Part shown: positions 1 through 15,290 of the stretch, piece after piece | How the letters are laid out: each line of letters begins with the position of its first letter | Position numbering within the stretch: position 1 is the stretch's first letter | Assembly: GCF_050436995.1 (NCBI RefSeq) | Contig: NC_134753.1 | Coordinates: forward strand, 6,634,001 to 6,698,000 | DNA length: 64,000 bases | Direction: 5' to 3' | Source: Anticarsia gemmatalis | Taxonomy: Eukaryota; Arthropoda; Insecta; Lepidoptera; Erebidae | Program-made: the position numbers and the translations under genes | Notes under the pieces: generated by a model | Told to the model about the DNA's origin: nothing | What the model saw: the letters and a program-made list of their open reading frames with translations, nothing else | The model's database searches: none

Positions 1-245
1 CCATCACGCTGGCCAAGTGCGGGTTGGGGACTTTGCATGCCCTCAATAAATGTATTAAACAAATTTTAAGCATGCAAGGTTTCCTCACGATGTTTTCCTT
101 CACCGTTGGAGCATGTGGTAATTACTTATTTCTAATACACACATATCTTCGAAAAGTCATTGGTGTGTTGCCTCGGGTTCGAACCTGCGACCACTCGAGT
201 AGGAGGTGTCAACTTAAACCACTCGGCTATCACTACTATCGCTCT
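1..245 (-). mobile_element. tRNA-derived SINE, cut by the window edge
   Basis: Read on the minus strand, this has the layout of a tRNA-derived SINE. A Pol III A box (TAGCCGAGTGG) lies at about 219-229 and a B box (GGTTCGAACCC) at 175-185. A body follows that contains the stretch ACCAATGACTTTTCGAAG, the 'GTGAAGGAAAACATCGTGAGG' type block near 85-110, and a GCACTTGGCCAGCGTG-like block at the window start. From memory, this order matches a SINE family common in Lepidoptera. The 3' tail is off the left edge. A second ACTCGGCTA lies at 256-264, just outside the head; it may be chance or a small duplication. A real tRNA gene is rejected because no cloverleaf continues past the B box. Confidence 0.8.
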
Positions 246-3200
246 ATTACATATCACTCGGCTAGTACAACTTAATATATCCTACATTTTAGTACACTAT
301 AGGAATGATAACCTCTCAAGCGCCCGGCCACCGTGTCACGGTTAAATGTTCTACCCCCGTCAAGCGCCCCGCCACCGTGGTACGGCAAAACGATCTTACA
401 TTTATAAAACGTAGAAACGAAATGCTAAAACTATGTTTATCCCTTTCAAACATATTTGACATTGAAGCTGATGAAACGAGACGACGATCTAATGCACACA
501 CTTGAATAAGTGGTTGATATAGGCCAGGGAGCACCTTAAACAACATCTGACCCAACGACATGTTCCTTTATGACCAATATTGTAAATCCTTTTTTTAACT
601 AATTTTAAAGATTTGAGTGTATTTTACAGTTGGATTTTAATGTCATTATTCATTAACTACACGATAAGACCTTTCGTCATATTATTTTTTTTGCCTAAAA
701 ATATTTTTTTGACTTTCTTCAAACACATGCCTAAAGCACAAAATATTTAGATTAAACCGACTATTGTACTACCACTATCAAATATTATTTGTGGTTTATT
801 TTTTTAATCCATAGCAAATTTAATGTAGATTTCAAATATATAAGGTATGACTAGGGTGTTAGTATTAAAATATGACGGAATCGGCGCTTAAACGCCAACC
901 GCCAATTCAATTTCGCGCGCCATTTTTGGCCTGGACGCTTGACGGTATATTTGAATTTTGACGTTGGGGCGCTCGAGAGGTTAAGTTATACTGGCTACAT
1001 TGGTAGGCTCACAGTTGATTCAGTGACGGTCAATGCCGTCGGCAGCGGCAGCTCACGACCTGTCGTTGTAAACGTCATTGACAGAGTCCTGTGGCTAAAA
1101 TCGGACGTCTTTCAACCGATAACGTTAGTGTGAGTGCTACAGCCCTTAATTGATTTTAAAGCTATCTTAGTTCACTTAGCAATTAAATAAGTTGACCTTG
1201 TTAGTGTTTTAGGTCATTTTTAAATTATAAAGTGTACCTATTTATGAACATCAACATTATTTTGTTGGTAGCTAAATATTAGTTTGTATCGAAAATCCCA
1301 GCCAAATACGTTCGTAAACCCAATATAAGATTCAGTAAGAAAAACAACATTTATCGCATGTCAGTTTTTTGCTATCTAAAAACTTGTCATAAAAAATATA
1401 TCACGGTCAATCGTGTGGCAAAATTTGCACTGACCTCATAACTTTAACTCTTGTAAGTTCATAGAAAAACATAATATGCTAAAAAAACTATCCGAAATCT
1501 GATGTGGGCCCCATCCATCATGTGAGGCGACAGGGACGAAGGCTTGTCGACCCTAATCGAACCCCATAAACATAATATAACCAACTATACCCTTGTATCT
1601 CGGCATATTTAGATACTTTCATTTGTATCCTTACGGTCTGCTCGCGCCACATACATTATACATGAACTTAACCATGTTACATTTATGTCACAAATACAAC
1701 AATTATTTTATAACCGAAGTTAAAAGTTAAGTAATTTTTTGTATATATAAGATAATATAATATAATTCTTGTGTAAATAAAAAAGGGTGTATTTTATACA
1801 CGTATGTCAATACCGAAGTTAATTCGGACTATAGCCATCATTTATTGGAAATAAAAATGGATCGGTGATCGGATTTATTTATTGCTAAATCACTAGCAGA
1901 AATGAGAATTTCTTCTAAAAAAATAATAAGGTAAACTAATTTAATTTATAAGTTCTAAAATATATTATAATTCCGGCATAAAGGGCCAACTCAAACGCTT
2001 TGAATCGTTTCTGTCAACCGCGTTTTATTTGAGTTCAAGATAGCGTTGTACTAACAAACACATTAACTTAAATAATTATAATACTATTCGTAAGTAGAGA
2101 TAGTTGGTAGTTAACCTCATTACATTTAAACGTTTCGTGAACCTAAGCACTGACATTCGCTTTGTTCACAAAAGAGGTTTTCTCGGAAACAGAATAATAT
2201 TAAAACAGAGACAATTTTATACACGAGCATCAACATTATTAACGAATCTTATTCGTATTTCAATTTAATAGTTAGTTAATAACTTTAGCCGTGTTATTAA
2301 TCGACAGTAAACGCTAATATATTACAGCCCTCGCTGTTAACGTGAAATAATTACCTCCAGGTGATCGAATATTAATATGAAACTGGGACAAGATATGGAA
2401 ATAAAATTGTATATCACTATATACAAGAGTGAGGCAGCCTTTAACGTGATCCTTCAACTAATTCCAGCTGTCTATTCATTTGAGGGAATGTTTAAGTTCT
2501 CAAACTGAAATAGCGGTGTTTCGAAACTTCTATTATACAGTAAGTAGATATATGTAATATGAACGTTGGTACTGAACAAACACTAGTCAGAATGAAGTTA
2601 TCTCTGATGATACAGATCTGGATTGGTTGTTTGTATGCAGCAGCAATTTATCCGTGGGTTTGCCGCATGTTTTATCAATCTTCCGATTGCTATGCCTCGT
2701 ACAGACTGCCCCGCCCGAGCACACGCGATTCTTTGAACAACATACTGTGCAAATACGAATTACTAGAATTAAAATCAATTACATCTATTTAAAAAAGCAC
2801 TCGTTCTTCTTTAATAAAGTTTATTGCATTGTTCATTTTCGTTTTTTATAACCATACATCGATGGTCGTCTTCATGTTAGAATTAGGTTATAAAATTAAT
2901 TAAGTTAATATAAATTCGTCAGAACACCGCATTTATTTAATCTTTATTTATAGTACTTTGCATCGATTGCATTCACTTCGTTTAAAAATGCAAATAATAA
3001 AACCACCCACAATAAAAAAGCCCAGCTTTTGTTATAAAATAAACCAACAACAATTTATTCCCATTTTTAGAATTACACACATTTTTTGCTCAAATTTTAT
3101 ACCATGCAAAATCGTATTCGTCTATTTACATTAACTAAGGCTTTAGCAAGTCAAAACAAATTAAAGAGTACACCATAAATAATAACCATAAGTCGGTTAT

Positions 3201-6200
3201 CAGTCAGTGAGCGGGCCGCAATTTATCCTGAAACTTTGAACAGCGTTTGGACAAGGAATGAGTGCTATTTAAATAGAGCAACGAGTATTCAAGTACAAAA
3301 GGCCTGGCTTGTTATTCTTGGCAGTAGTGCGCTACTGGGCTGGACATTAACTATCGGGTGAATGGTAGACCACGCCCACTGGCACCACTACAACACTAAA
3401 TAAACGTTTTACTGAAATCCCGGTTAATAGTATGTAGATATGTTTGGTGAAGCTATACTGCACTCATTTTGCTTTAAGCCAACTCATGCGGGAAAAATCA
3501 ATGCGTACGGAGCGCATCTTAAGCTGAACATTCACTGTAGTGAATAATGAGAATCATATTTTGTTACGTCAGCTCATTTCTGAGCGGAATCTCTCTCGGA
3601 TAGGTACCCATCCTCTCGCAGGGCTCGCGTGATCTCATATGTTTTGTTTTACCTATCCTAGCCAAAGTTTCCGAGGCTTGCAATTCTGCTCCTGTGACTA
3701 AAGCGTTAATAATATTAATCGACAACATTTAGTCTATTAAAATATTTGTTACCAAATACTTTAGCATTAAATATTTACCGGAAGGTTTCTACTATCGTCA
3801 ACAATATTATTATCAATACAATGGGAGGTTCTTCCTCACCTCTCCCGACCACAAACAAATCGTAAGTATGTACATAGTTGGTTAACAAACAGTACCCAAA
3901 CTGCCGCCATTCCAACTTTAGCTATTATAATTCTATAACAATTGCCATCTCCAATCAGAATGCCGGTCAATACCTTTAATAAATATTAAGGATCTGAAAT
4001 TGGAAGGTTTCATTCTGTTCAAACAATGGAACGGTAATAACTAGAGTGTTTAAAACTTCCTGTTGGCTTGCCGCGGAGTTTCGTTTATTCAATTATTATT
4101 ATTTGTGTTTTAATAGCATAGTGAGGACACCATTAGACATGATCAACGAAAACAATTACGGTCTCAAGGTAAAACAAACACTCTTCAGCCTCACTAAAAT
4201 ATTCATGAGTATCGTTTTTGTAAGAATCATAAAAGTAGGTTTACCACAAAAAATGTTTCCAGAATATTTTCAAACAGCCAATTATGAAAGAGTTTACTTG
4301 ATCTACGTCAAAATGTATGTTATCAAATACTATTACGAATTTCATTACACATACTAAATTGTATAACTGGGTGTCTGTCGGAGTACGAGTAGGTAGTATC
4401 GGAAGCAAATAGCAAATATTATAATGCGTGCAAGCGTGCAACGTTGCCAGACACACTAGAATTGGGATGCATCGAGCCGAGGGGACGCGCGCATACTGTC
4501 ATGTGTCAAACTGACTGTCCGATTGTTAAATGGATCGCCTGCGTCCGTGCAGACGATACACCCGGCGGGACATCGCTAAATCCGACCCGCCAATGATACC
4601 AGTAATTGAGAGATTACACCACGCATGCACATACTCAACCACATATTACACCTCACTACCATTACTACCATATAACATATCCGTGTTCAAGAAATTTCAT
4701 AACAAAGAGATTCACGCATGAAAGCACGTGATAATTACCAAACTGCGTACAAAACTATCGGTGTAATTGCGATGTGAGGTAACGTACCCCAAATTACCTT
4801 CGTGAAATATGCGTACCTATGTACATAGTTGAGCGATGAAATTAGTAGGCAAATAATAAATATTAAATGTTACACGTGCCATCAACCCATGGTTATCACC
4901 AACATCGCGAGCGTGTTCCTAAAATGAAGTCGGTTTATGGCCCTACGTATTCGTATAATTTAAGGTTCCAATTAAGGCGAAAAAGAAAAAGATTTTCTTA
5001 ATTAGATGCCAAGGTGAAGATAACTCGCTTCGAGCCAAATCGTCAGCTCGTTGCGTGACTAACCCACGATTTATGACTTAATAGCCAAGTCCGCGCGTTA
5101 AGTAGGCCTTAGATAAGGCGCTTCTAAGTGATTGTCGGCGCTCACAACAATCGTAATTACTCCAAACTACTATCTTCCCTCAGCCACACGCGATCTCTTT
5201 CATCGACCAACTTGAATTGTGCTAATTGCTTCCCAACACTATTTTACAAATCATACCTATTCGATTGAACGCTAGTAAGCGATTAGCGTGAATAGTAGGA
5301 ATAAGTGTTAGATGGAAACAATTAACTCTTTAACGAACTTTGAAAGCAATAATAAGTTGTAGTTTACAAAAAATATAAAATGCCTGATCAAATATCACTG
5401 GTAAAAATATTAAGCCACCTAACACATTGAACTGATGGAAATTTACGTTGTTATCGTTTTCGATGTTCATCAACGTTAATTAAGTGCAGGGTCGATTCAA
5501 AACAGACAAAGGACTGAAAAGCTAAATTATAGGTATACGCGTTAAAATTACCTTTTAACATCGTCAAGTGGATGTTCAAACTTAGGAATAATAAAAGAGG
5601 GTCCTATTCAAACGAAACATTGTCAGTAGAGATAAATAGGTTTTGGGGTCGAAAAACAATAACTTTGAAAATCAATAGGATATTACAGTTAAAATTATGT
5701 AAAGCTAAGAAAGATAGAAAACAATTCTTCAGGCCTGAATAATATCGCCAAGTCAAAAGTAGGCAAAGTAACAAAGTCCGCTTGATGGTTCACGATTAAC
5801 AAAGTCACTGAAAGTATCTGCATTTACATTTCCATTCGACATGAAGTTTTAACGAACATCCATCGTTACAGCCGACAGCTAGAATGGAATACAATTTCGT
5901 GGGTCCAATTAGTGAGTTACATTGAGTCCCGACTACATTTCTCCTCTCATTTCTATACTTTCAGTCCGGGATGAACAATTGTGTGCAAATTAGCAGTGAC
6001 AACCCACGGCGGGGGACCGCGCCCCGGAGCCCGGGACACACTGTCCGCCGCCTCGGACAGCCAATAACAGTTTACAAATAACAACCATGTACTAACTTTG
6101 ATTACTTTGCACCAACTTACTAAACTGTTTACCGACTTTAAATTTGGTTTCCCCAAATCTAATATTCGTTGGGTTATGCCTTACTTTATTTCTTCACACT

Positions 6201-9200
6201 GTAACATCTCGAAAATCCTTGAACAGTTATTTTTCGTCTGTATGTAGAAAGGAATATTAATTGTCCTTGCAAATAGTTCAGACCTTTATAATGAAGTTCT
6301 ATTTTATCCTCTGCGGCTTTTCAATTTTCATTTCATGTATTTAGTTTGCGAGATGTCGCGGCGAGAACTATAAATGAAGTATACAAGAAATAAAATTTAA
6401 TAGTCGCGGTCACCACAAGGAAGAGTCGTTTCATTATTTGAATGCTTTAAATTCTGAATTAACTTAAGGATAAAAAGAATAGAGAAGAAATAAAAATAAA
6501 TAAGAGTCTTGATCAATCCTCGAAGGCGATAAAAAGGTTGCATTAAAGTTATTGGAGAAGTTTATGAGCTTTTATAGTGATGAATTTAATCATCCACGAA
6601 AGAAAGTTCTATACTAAAATGGTTCGTGAGATTAGTGCGATTAACTACGTCTGTGCGCACATAAAAATTGAAAAGTTTAAACCGACTTTACCAATCTAGA
6701 GCCATCTAGAAAGTTAAAAGACTTGAAGAAATCCAAAGTAATTTCTTTTATCGTCGCAATAATAACATTGAATCTGAACAATCGGCCAAGAAAATTTATA
6801 TAAACATTCATAAATTGATATAAAATCGCCCTCACTCTGTAATATAAGTAATTCAATTTCCTTTCGGGTTTACCCTTTCTAGACAATCTATCCTAAAATA
6901 ACATAATACGTAAAGATTGAGGCTTATGGTAATAGAAGGGAATGAATTTTACATTGTTAACCAATATCGTCGGCGATTGCTTTTAGTCATAACATTGGGT
7001 AACATGCATTCATTGATTTCAAATTGTGGTTCAGAACATCGTACGCGTATGAATGATTGATGGATAAAAATGATTGAATACTGCAAAAAAGAAGATACCT
7101 GTTTCAATAAAGACATACCGATTTGCAATTTACGTGTGAATGATTTAACCTTGTATCCAATAAATAATTTGAATCTATAATAGGATTTGATCTACAGTCT
7201 TGTCAAACAAACTGCTCGTAATTTCAAGAAATATTATATGAGACCTATTGGAGCTAGGGAGTTATACTGCTTGATTTCTAATATGTATTTGACTTCAAAC
7301 AGGAGTTCGTGAGTTGTGTTCAGTCAGAGTTTACACTACTGGTTGAAGCAGCTGCAGGGAACATGGACATGTGTCAACACCTAGCATGTAAGAAGTTATA
7401 CGTAGCTCAGTTCAACGATCTAGGAGTTAATCTCACGACCTTTAGATCGCCAGTCAATGGCGAAGCCGTTTGCTATTGTCGCTCTAACTCAATAGAGTGC
7501 CACAATAGATACCGATGTCAATAACGTGGCTTAGAGACTACAGATATTAATACATTTATTACAAGTAGAAGTTTTGCACACAATACTCGTATATTGTACG
7601 AGATATTGACTGTGAAGATATTACGACGTCGAGACTATGTTTACGGTCAAGTGTATTCTCCGGTTGATTGGAATATCTGAATTGTGATTTTGCACACGAT
7701 TTCAGTAACATTTATTATTAGGGAGAATGTGTATGTATGTATATATTTCCTTATTCGCATACTATTATGAACTTTATTAAACTTGTCCGAGCGTAATATA
7801 CGTAAGTAGCGCTAACATAAATTGCTTTCCTATTACATAAACTAAGTTATCAATACAGAATTGCCATCACATATCCATAAGCTACTATGGTAATAAGACC
7901 AATATTCTTTCAATATGGTAATCGCAGAAAGATTTCCCCAAAAGTGTTCCCTGCTTATTCACGCGACATAATCTTTTAACCCTTACAACACCCATGGGAA
8001 TAGACGGGGTGGTGTATTTTGCCCAGCACCACTTTGAAACGAGTGTATATTAAGTAGTGATAAGTAGGCAGGTTGGGCGGCTCTCTGCGTACATTAAGTA
8101 ACCCGTTTTTCCTTAATTGGCTGTTACGATAAGTAGCCGCATTTTCTTTCGGTTAATTTTCAGGTCAGCGCGGAAGTACATTATTAGAGGTGTAATTAAT
8201 TTTTATTACAGTTAATTATGCATTGCATTATATCGCACGTTTTTGATCAGGTAATATGATTATAAATCAATGATATAATGGAATAACAAAAATAATACGT
8301 ACTTAGTTTGATTTTTGGTCAGTAATGGTGTAAGCTGACAGAGGTATGTACTTTGAATGCCTCACAAGGTGCCTTCATATAGTGTGGAGGCATGTGCGGG
8401 CACGTGTGAAGCAGGGTTTGAGTCAAAGGAATAAGTGGGTACTACTTCTTATATAATAATATTTCATGTAAGTAGGTACCAGTAGTTCTCGGAATGATTT
8501 CTCTTTTTAGTACCAATGCACCACCTTTACAAGCTCTGTAGTTTCTCTTCTTACTGCAAAACTAAACTTATAGAGAACTGCATAACTGATCGGGCATTAA
8601 ATATTTCATATAGCAAAGGTTTCGACGAAGTTAGCGAGCGCTGTGAAGACCCAAGTTTTCTCGAGAAAAAATATAAACTACCAAATGAATTGAAAATAAG
8701 TGTCTTAAGCATCTGGTCTATTTGAAATCATAGCGAAAGTTTGTTGTTTTAAAAACAACAGCTTATTTTCAATTTCATTTTATAAAAGTTACGTTAACGT
8801 TAGCGGCATTCAATTTATTGGCATCAGGACAGCTACCAATTTCACCAAAACTAAACCGATCAGACGGCTCTTTAAATACTCATTTCATTAAATAAGTTAA
8901 AATCTTTAAATAAGCGCCTAACTGTGACAGGATTGCCTCCCTCTTGAATATTAATATCACCAAAATGGCCACGTCACGGGCTGAGGTTCAAATTAACACT
9001 GACTCTTTGTAATGTGGCCGTCCCGCCCTTTCACTTTCACTGCTGTCAACCAAATTGCTATTTAAAACAAGAAAACTATAATAATATATTTCTATAACCA
9101 GTCAGAGAAGGAATTCTCATTAAAATTCTCGCTTCAGACGCTAACATGACATGGCGAGATTGTATCGCCGGCATTCTTTCACTAAGATGCTTTACAAGTA

Positions 9201-12200
9201 TGAAAATGAGATTTACGTAATATGACGCTGATAAGTTTACAACTCAACGTATCTATCTTAATAAAGTCATTTGTAATTGAGTTTATATATGCGTACTCAA
9301 ATATATGTATTTCTAAGTAATTCTTCAAATATAGGTACAATACGAACACACAAGCTGCTAATATAATTACATTGATTTAAAAATAACACTATTATATCAA
9401 CTGTTAGAAAACCCGCTTAAAAACTAATATAGTAGTTATGTTGTCGAAAATAATATAAGATTGATGAAACGAATTAAGTTAATACATTGAACTACAAGGT
9501 TCATCTAAAAAAACAACCACATTTTCCTTATTCCTCTCGCACTGAAACCGTGAAGTTCTTAAAACAAAACAAGTACTAAAAAGTCGTGTTAATAAGTCCA
9601 ACACAATTTCATTTATAGCTAAACTGATAAGTAGACTGTCGGTAACTATATAGATAAGGTAAACGGGAACAAAGCCGCCACAAGTCGTTCGAAGCTTCAT
9701 TACGCCGACGACGGACGGATCACAAAGCTAAGACAATCCCTACTTAAATGCCTATCTACCACCTACGCCTGTACCGAACAATCTTATAAAAATCTACGAT
9801 CAAATTAATATTTTTATTGAGATCTCTATTTAAAATAATGAGAATTTTCTCGTTTCCTGGTTAAAGAGCGGTAGGGTCAGCGTTTTTTGTTACTTTGTAC
9901 TAACTACTACCTGTTTTAGTATCCAAATTTTTTTTTGCCTAAATATAATAATCATTATTGTCACTCTTTGATAACCAAATAGGTTTTTTAATCATTAAAA
10001 TATTGCGACATTGGTTTCAAAAGTTATGAAACGAAGAAGAAAATTTGAATAACTTAAAACACAATCAAAAATTGTTTTTGATTTCAACTTGAGAAAGACT
10101 ATGATAGCTTTACGTCATAACACACCCCAGCATAATCCGAAGAATTTGACTCCATAACTTCGTCTCGAAACTTCCATAATAATATTTATTGACATCGGAT
10201 ATTCGAAAGGGTCTAGAGCTCTTTTGACTTTCGAAACGTATTGTGTTACAAAAAACTCACTGACCCGTTTTGTTGTTTATACTCCTCCGGAAAAATTAAA
10301 AGTGAGGGATGAAATAGCGTTTTTTAATAGAAAACGAACGTCCGAAGAAACGAAAGGTATTGTGTCTATACAAAATAAGACAAAACATTATTTTTAATGA
10401 TATTTTTCGCAAAGGAACTGCAGAACATTACGTGGGTGTTTAAAACCGCTCGTTTGTAATTTGAAAACTCACTCTTGCAAATGAAAATCTTGAGAGGCCG
10501 ATGTGAAACTTTACAACTACTTTGGTAATTGCTCCAAAAGTTGGGAAATGAAAAGACCCCGAGGCTGCGGAGTTGAAATGAGGGATTCAATATAGAACAA
10601 GAAGAGGAATGCATTCAAAAGTTTAACGTCTACACACACTGTGCACTGTAAATTATACAAATACCTCGCATATATTTCATTATAATAAAAACATATATTA
10701 ACTATTATTAGTATCGTACGCTAACACAATCGTGTTCCCTACGTATTATTCGTATTGAATGCGATAATATAACCAATAACAAAAACTGAAATTACCGATG
10801 AAAAAAGTGTAAGCGATTGAAGCACTGAACCGAGTCATAAATCGTTCTCCGGTTGTTTTCGACAAGTTTAAATCGACAACTTTTTGAACGTTTATATGCT
10901 TGAAATCCACACAACCGATAGATTTTAGCTCCGATTAAACTTTTTCACAACTCCAGACGATTCCACTAGCTCTTTTTCCATGTAAAAGAGTTCCAATTTC
11001 AACCTCGCAACTGAAACACCGGCAAAATATTACTTTCAAGGCGTCTATTTTTCATTGCAACTGCCATTCGATTTATTTACCTGTAGGTATTATTTATTGC
11101 CCTCCGCAGTATTGCTCCAAATATTATGGTACTGTGAAACAGATTTATAAATTTAGTTCTTTATGTGAGTGAATCGAACGATGAAACTAGACTGTCGAAA
11201 TAGAAAAATGCGCAATATATCACAAATAGTTCAAAGTTTGTTTTTCAAATATAAATTCATAGGTATGTGCCGCAAGCATTTGTGTATACTACTTCTTTGC
11301 ATAATACATTTCAGTTGGTATTGTTTATAATAACATTACAATAAGGCATGCATATTCATTAATCGCACATAATATATTATTATTCACAACATGCGGCACT
11401 TCAAATGTACACATACCTTAATTCTGCAGAGTTTTGCGTTCCAACACTGGCGGCTTTGTGAGAAATCTACCTACTGTGAAAACTTTTACCTAAAACCGAG
11501 CTACCTACTTCAAAGTCTTTGAAAACTTTTAAAACCAAGAACACTATTGTAGCAGCAGATTAAAATTAATCCCGCTGAGGCGCTTATTTCAACTGCAGTA
11601 AAGACTAAGCATTCTCGCATACAATTAAAACTAGAAGGACGAATACGAATGGAACTTTATTATCGAGCCGCTATCAACAATTTTTGGAAGAAAAATTTGT
11701 GAGCGACCCTAGCGAATGTTGCTAAAAGTATTTTTTTAGTTTAGGTCAGTAAATATTCGGCGGAAGCAGTTTGTATCAAAAAGCCGTAATCACGCTACGT
11801 GTTTGAATATATTTTCAGTAGTAATGAAGTACTTTTTGGTCAAAAGTAAGTTATCTGTTGCTGTGATTGCCAAAGCCCGTGGGCGACGCGGGCGATTTTC
11901 GATGTGTGAAGTTATTGTATCAGATAGCTCACACTTTTAAAACAGCCCACTTCATAAAATTCGAAATAAAAATATTTTTAAAAGCAATAATACAGTGTGG
12001 TTGGTGAGATATTGTTTTATACTTTAGGGACTATGCGTATAAGACATTATTTTTTACTTGTTTTCATTAAAAAATAAAGCCAAATGCTTGCATATTTTAG
12101 AGTTATTGTAACAATTGTGGTGAAGGTAAAAAGAGTTTGCAAAAAGTTTGATTGCCAGTGTGTATTACATATAATTATGTAAATAAAAAAGTTATTAAAT

Positions 12201-15034
12201 TCCCTATCGTATTAGAGAATTAAATATTAAAATTACTCTGTTAACCTTTATTAAATAAAGTTTATTAAACCGCTCGTACCTACGTCAAACTACGTACTAA
12301 ACTTGTTTACACAATGTTATTATAGCTTATATTGGTTTTGCTCATAAGGGAGTTCTCACCAATGCAGCCAGCTTTTTGTGACAGCTTTTAATAAGCTCTG
12401 GGCTTTTGCGTCCCGTGCGCCGACCTCGCAAAATTAATACCTATATGTAACTTATTTGATCTTCCATAAATTAAGCTACGTACCTAATTATGGTTATAAT
12501 GACAAAGTTTGGGGTTTTACGAAGCTTTACATTATTTAAACAATGCGTGTTACGGCAACTCTGCTGAAATGTTTGAAGTAGATAATGCGCTTATGTACGA
12601 CTTATGTACGTACTCGTACATTTGTTCGTGTACACGATTTTGAATATGTAGTCGGGAAAATTATGTCATAATTATATCGGTTTTGAAGAGTGAAACTGTA
12701 TTTTTGGTTTTGCAAATCGTACATTAATACAATGTTTAAGGAATTTGACGTGTAAACAAAATGCCCAAAGGAAATAATTTCCTTTTATGATGGACGGGAA
12801 GCAAAACACATGTAACACTTGGTATTTACGTACGTATTATTTCGTAGCAACACAATATTGACATTCGCAAAATTAAAAAAGTTCACAATAAATTCTCATC
12901 TGAAACAAATTAAAATACGTCGCGGAGCTTAAAACGGCGCACTGGCAAAGTTTAGTGGAACGTAACTGAAGTGTAGCGCACTCCATAGTACGGCATACGC
13001 AGCACAAATATTTTTTGTGCTTATTTGAAACAACAAACGAGTGGTATATTCGTCACTGTAACACTGAACAAAGTTGCGATGTAGCAACTCGAGCAATTAA
13101 AATTTGTAGCGGACGTAGAAGTGAAATATGCATGGAGTGAGAGCAGTAGCCGTGGGTTTTGCCGTCGACTATTAATATTAATGAACTGTGACACGCCGTT
13201 CAACCGAGCCCCTGCCGTGCTGCCGTGTTTCTTTTGATTGTAAATTCAGTTCTGTTGATGTACTTGTTGCATATTGAAGTTCTACCTTTGTATCTTACAC
13301 ACAAAGTCCAACTCTCTCCGACTCTCGAAAACGGGTAATGTTAATTAAAGAAAACAAACGGGTTATCACATTTTCAATTAACAAATACGAAAATGATAAT
13401 TGAAAAAAGAAGATAAATATTTTTAATTTCATCACAAAGTCAGCCCCCCGCCGAGCTCACAAATTGCACATATTTTATCGCTTGTTTCATTAAACGTTTA
13501 TACCACAGAGAGACGAGAATAATATTGTTGCGTCTACTAAATGTATCAGAACTAATTGAATAATACTAAATGCAAACCCCCTAGCCTCATCACCCCTGTG
13601 TTATGTTTTTAATTATGTTTGTAGTTAAAAGCATACAGCTAAGACGGTAAGATTAATTAAGATGCGTTTAAACAAAGAAAAGCATGGGCTGTAATAGTCT
13701 CCGTCTGTCAGTAACGATAGTTCAGTATTTTTCTTTAAAAATGCGAGATTTTCATTCTCATTAAAATATTCTCCTGTCAAGTTGGAATTCTTAATTAAAA
13801 GCAACACCGCAAAAAATAAAACCAAAAAATAACTATGCCGGTCCCGTCTACGGTTCATTTAGCATTAGTGCCAACTTTAGAGAGGAAAAACATTACGTAC
13901 AGTTCTACTCGTAAGATGGAAAACATCTCAATAATAAAGTAGGCAAATGAGTTGGTAGTTATGAGCCTCCTTAAATCCATTCAGCGGCGCCTATTCATGA
14001 CCATTCGTTAGGGCAAGTATGTGTGAGGCAAGAGGCTCTAACTCAAGAGGCAGTGAATGCGAGACATACATAAAATATTAATATATTGTGCAATGCGCCG
14101 GACATTTTGCATCCGAGGCAAGCCCCCAGCCGCGGCCGGAGCTCGATTAAGTCTTTAATGCAGAAGGGGACGGCCAGCTGCGTTCATTTATTTACTTTTT
14201 TAATTAATGCGATTAGCAAATTCGCAACCTAAGGAAGGATCTAATATTAAAGAAATAATACCATGAGTTCATTATTATCTTAAATCTCCGTTAATAAATT
14301 ATGCAAATATTTATGTTGCTCCCACATTTATAAACTTAAAATCAATTGAAAAAAGATAAAGATATGAATGAAGATCTTTCCCACTCACGGTTTATTACAA
14401 CTAGTCTATCACCAATTCTATTACATTTACACCACACAAAAATGTATAATTCTTTGGTAAAGAATACGAAGCATGCACCTCACGTACTAAATAATAATGT
14501 GTTCATAGCTTAAACGCATCGATGCCACAAAGGAGAGTTTAGCGTTTAATTGACTGCCGATGATTGGCACAAAGCCTATTTAATCGAATTTGATATCCTT
14601 AACGTCAGCTAGCTTATGACGTGTTCGTTAGACTGTAACTCGATGACGTAATGAGAGCAGAACACTAAGTAATGAGAGATCAAATTATTATATAGATATT
14701 GTTACTCGGACATAATGTTTATTAGTTTGTCTTGCTTATACTGTAAAAGGTTAAAAATTACGTTAATAATAGTATTTAGAGAAGATTAAGCCTATGGATT
14801 TGTAATCAGTAATTTATTTTGATGTGTTTATTTTATATTCTGCTTGAACATTTTAATGGACAAGCCCAAACGCTAATACAATATGCGTTGATTAAATAAA
14901 ATTAGATAAGAATAAAAAACCGTTGGATGGACTAAGGATCTATGGAGAACTTTTCTTGCTTAGTTGTGGAACTAAAATATCTAGACCAGAAAATACTAAT
15001 TGATGTTAGGTGCAAAGACCGTATTATTAAAAAA
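246..15034. other. non-coding flank, no gene recognised
   Basis: AT-rich sequence with stop codons in all frames. Open frames here are all under about 105 codons, lack convincing splice partners and resemble no family I know. Locally GC-rich patches occur near 900-1100, 6001-6060 (with a CTGTCCG/CGGACAG inverted pair) and 14095-14180. They could be regulatory, but nothing in the sequence proves it. The region lies 3' of the Tmtc2 gene and is probably intergenic, or an intron of another gene whose exons are not visible. Confidence 0.5.
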
Positions 15035-15290
15035 TCTATACTAATATTATAAAGCTGAAGAGTTTGTTTGTTTGTTTGTTTGTTTGAACGCGCTAATCTC
15101 AGGAACTACTGGTCCGATTTGAAAAATTCTTTCACTGTTAGATAGCCTATTTATCGAGGAAGGCTATAGGCTATATAACATCACGCTATGGTCATTAGGA
15201 GCGGAGTAGCAACGAAAAATGTTACGAAAACGGGGAAAATTTTGACCCATTCTCTACAGTGACGCAAGCGAAGTTGCGCGGGTCAGCTAG
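15035..15290 (+). mobile_element. Helitron-like element, Lep1 type, full length
   Basis: A 256-bp non-autonomous element. It begins TCTATACTAATATTATAAAG, carries (GTTT)5 near 15065-15085, and ends GGGTCAGCTAG. The flanks are A on the left and T on the right, so it sits in an AT dinucleotide without a target duplication, as Helitrons do. A short subterminal hairpin (CGCAA/TTGCG) precedes the 3' end. It shares nearly all its sequence with the copies at 18421-18660 (opposite strand) and 47950-48153. There is no coding capacity. The Lep1 assignment rests on recall of lepidopteran helitron-like elements. Confidence 0.82.

Noticed and set aside
175..229. Possible tRNA gene on the minus strand
   Set aside because: A and B boxes are present, but the acceptor and anticodon stems do not pair and SINE body sequence follows the B box.
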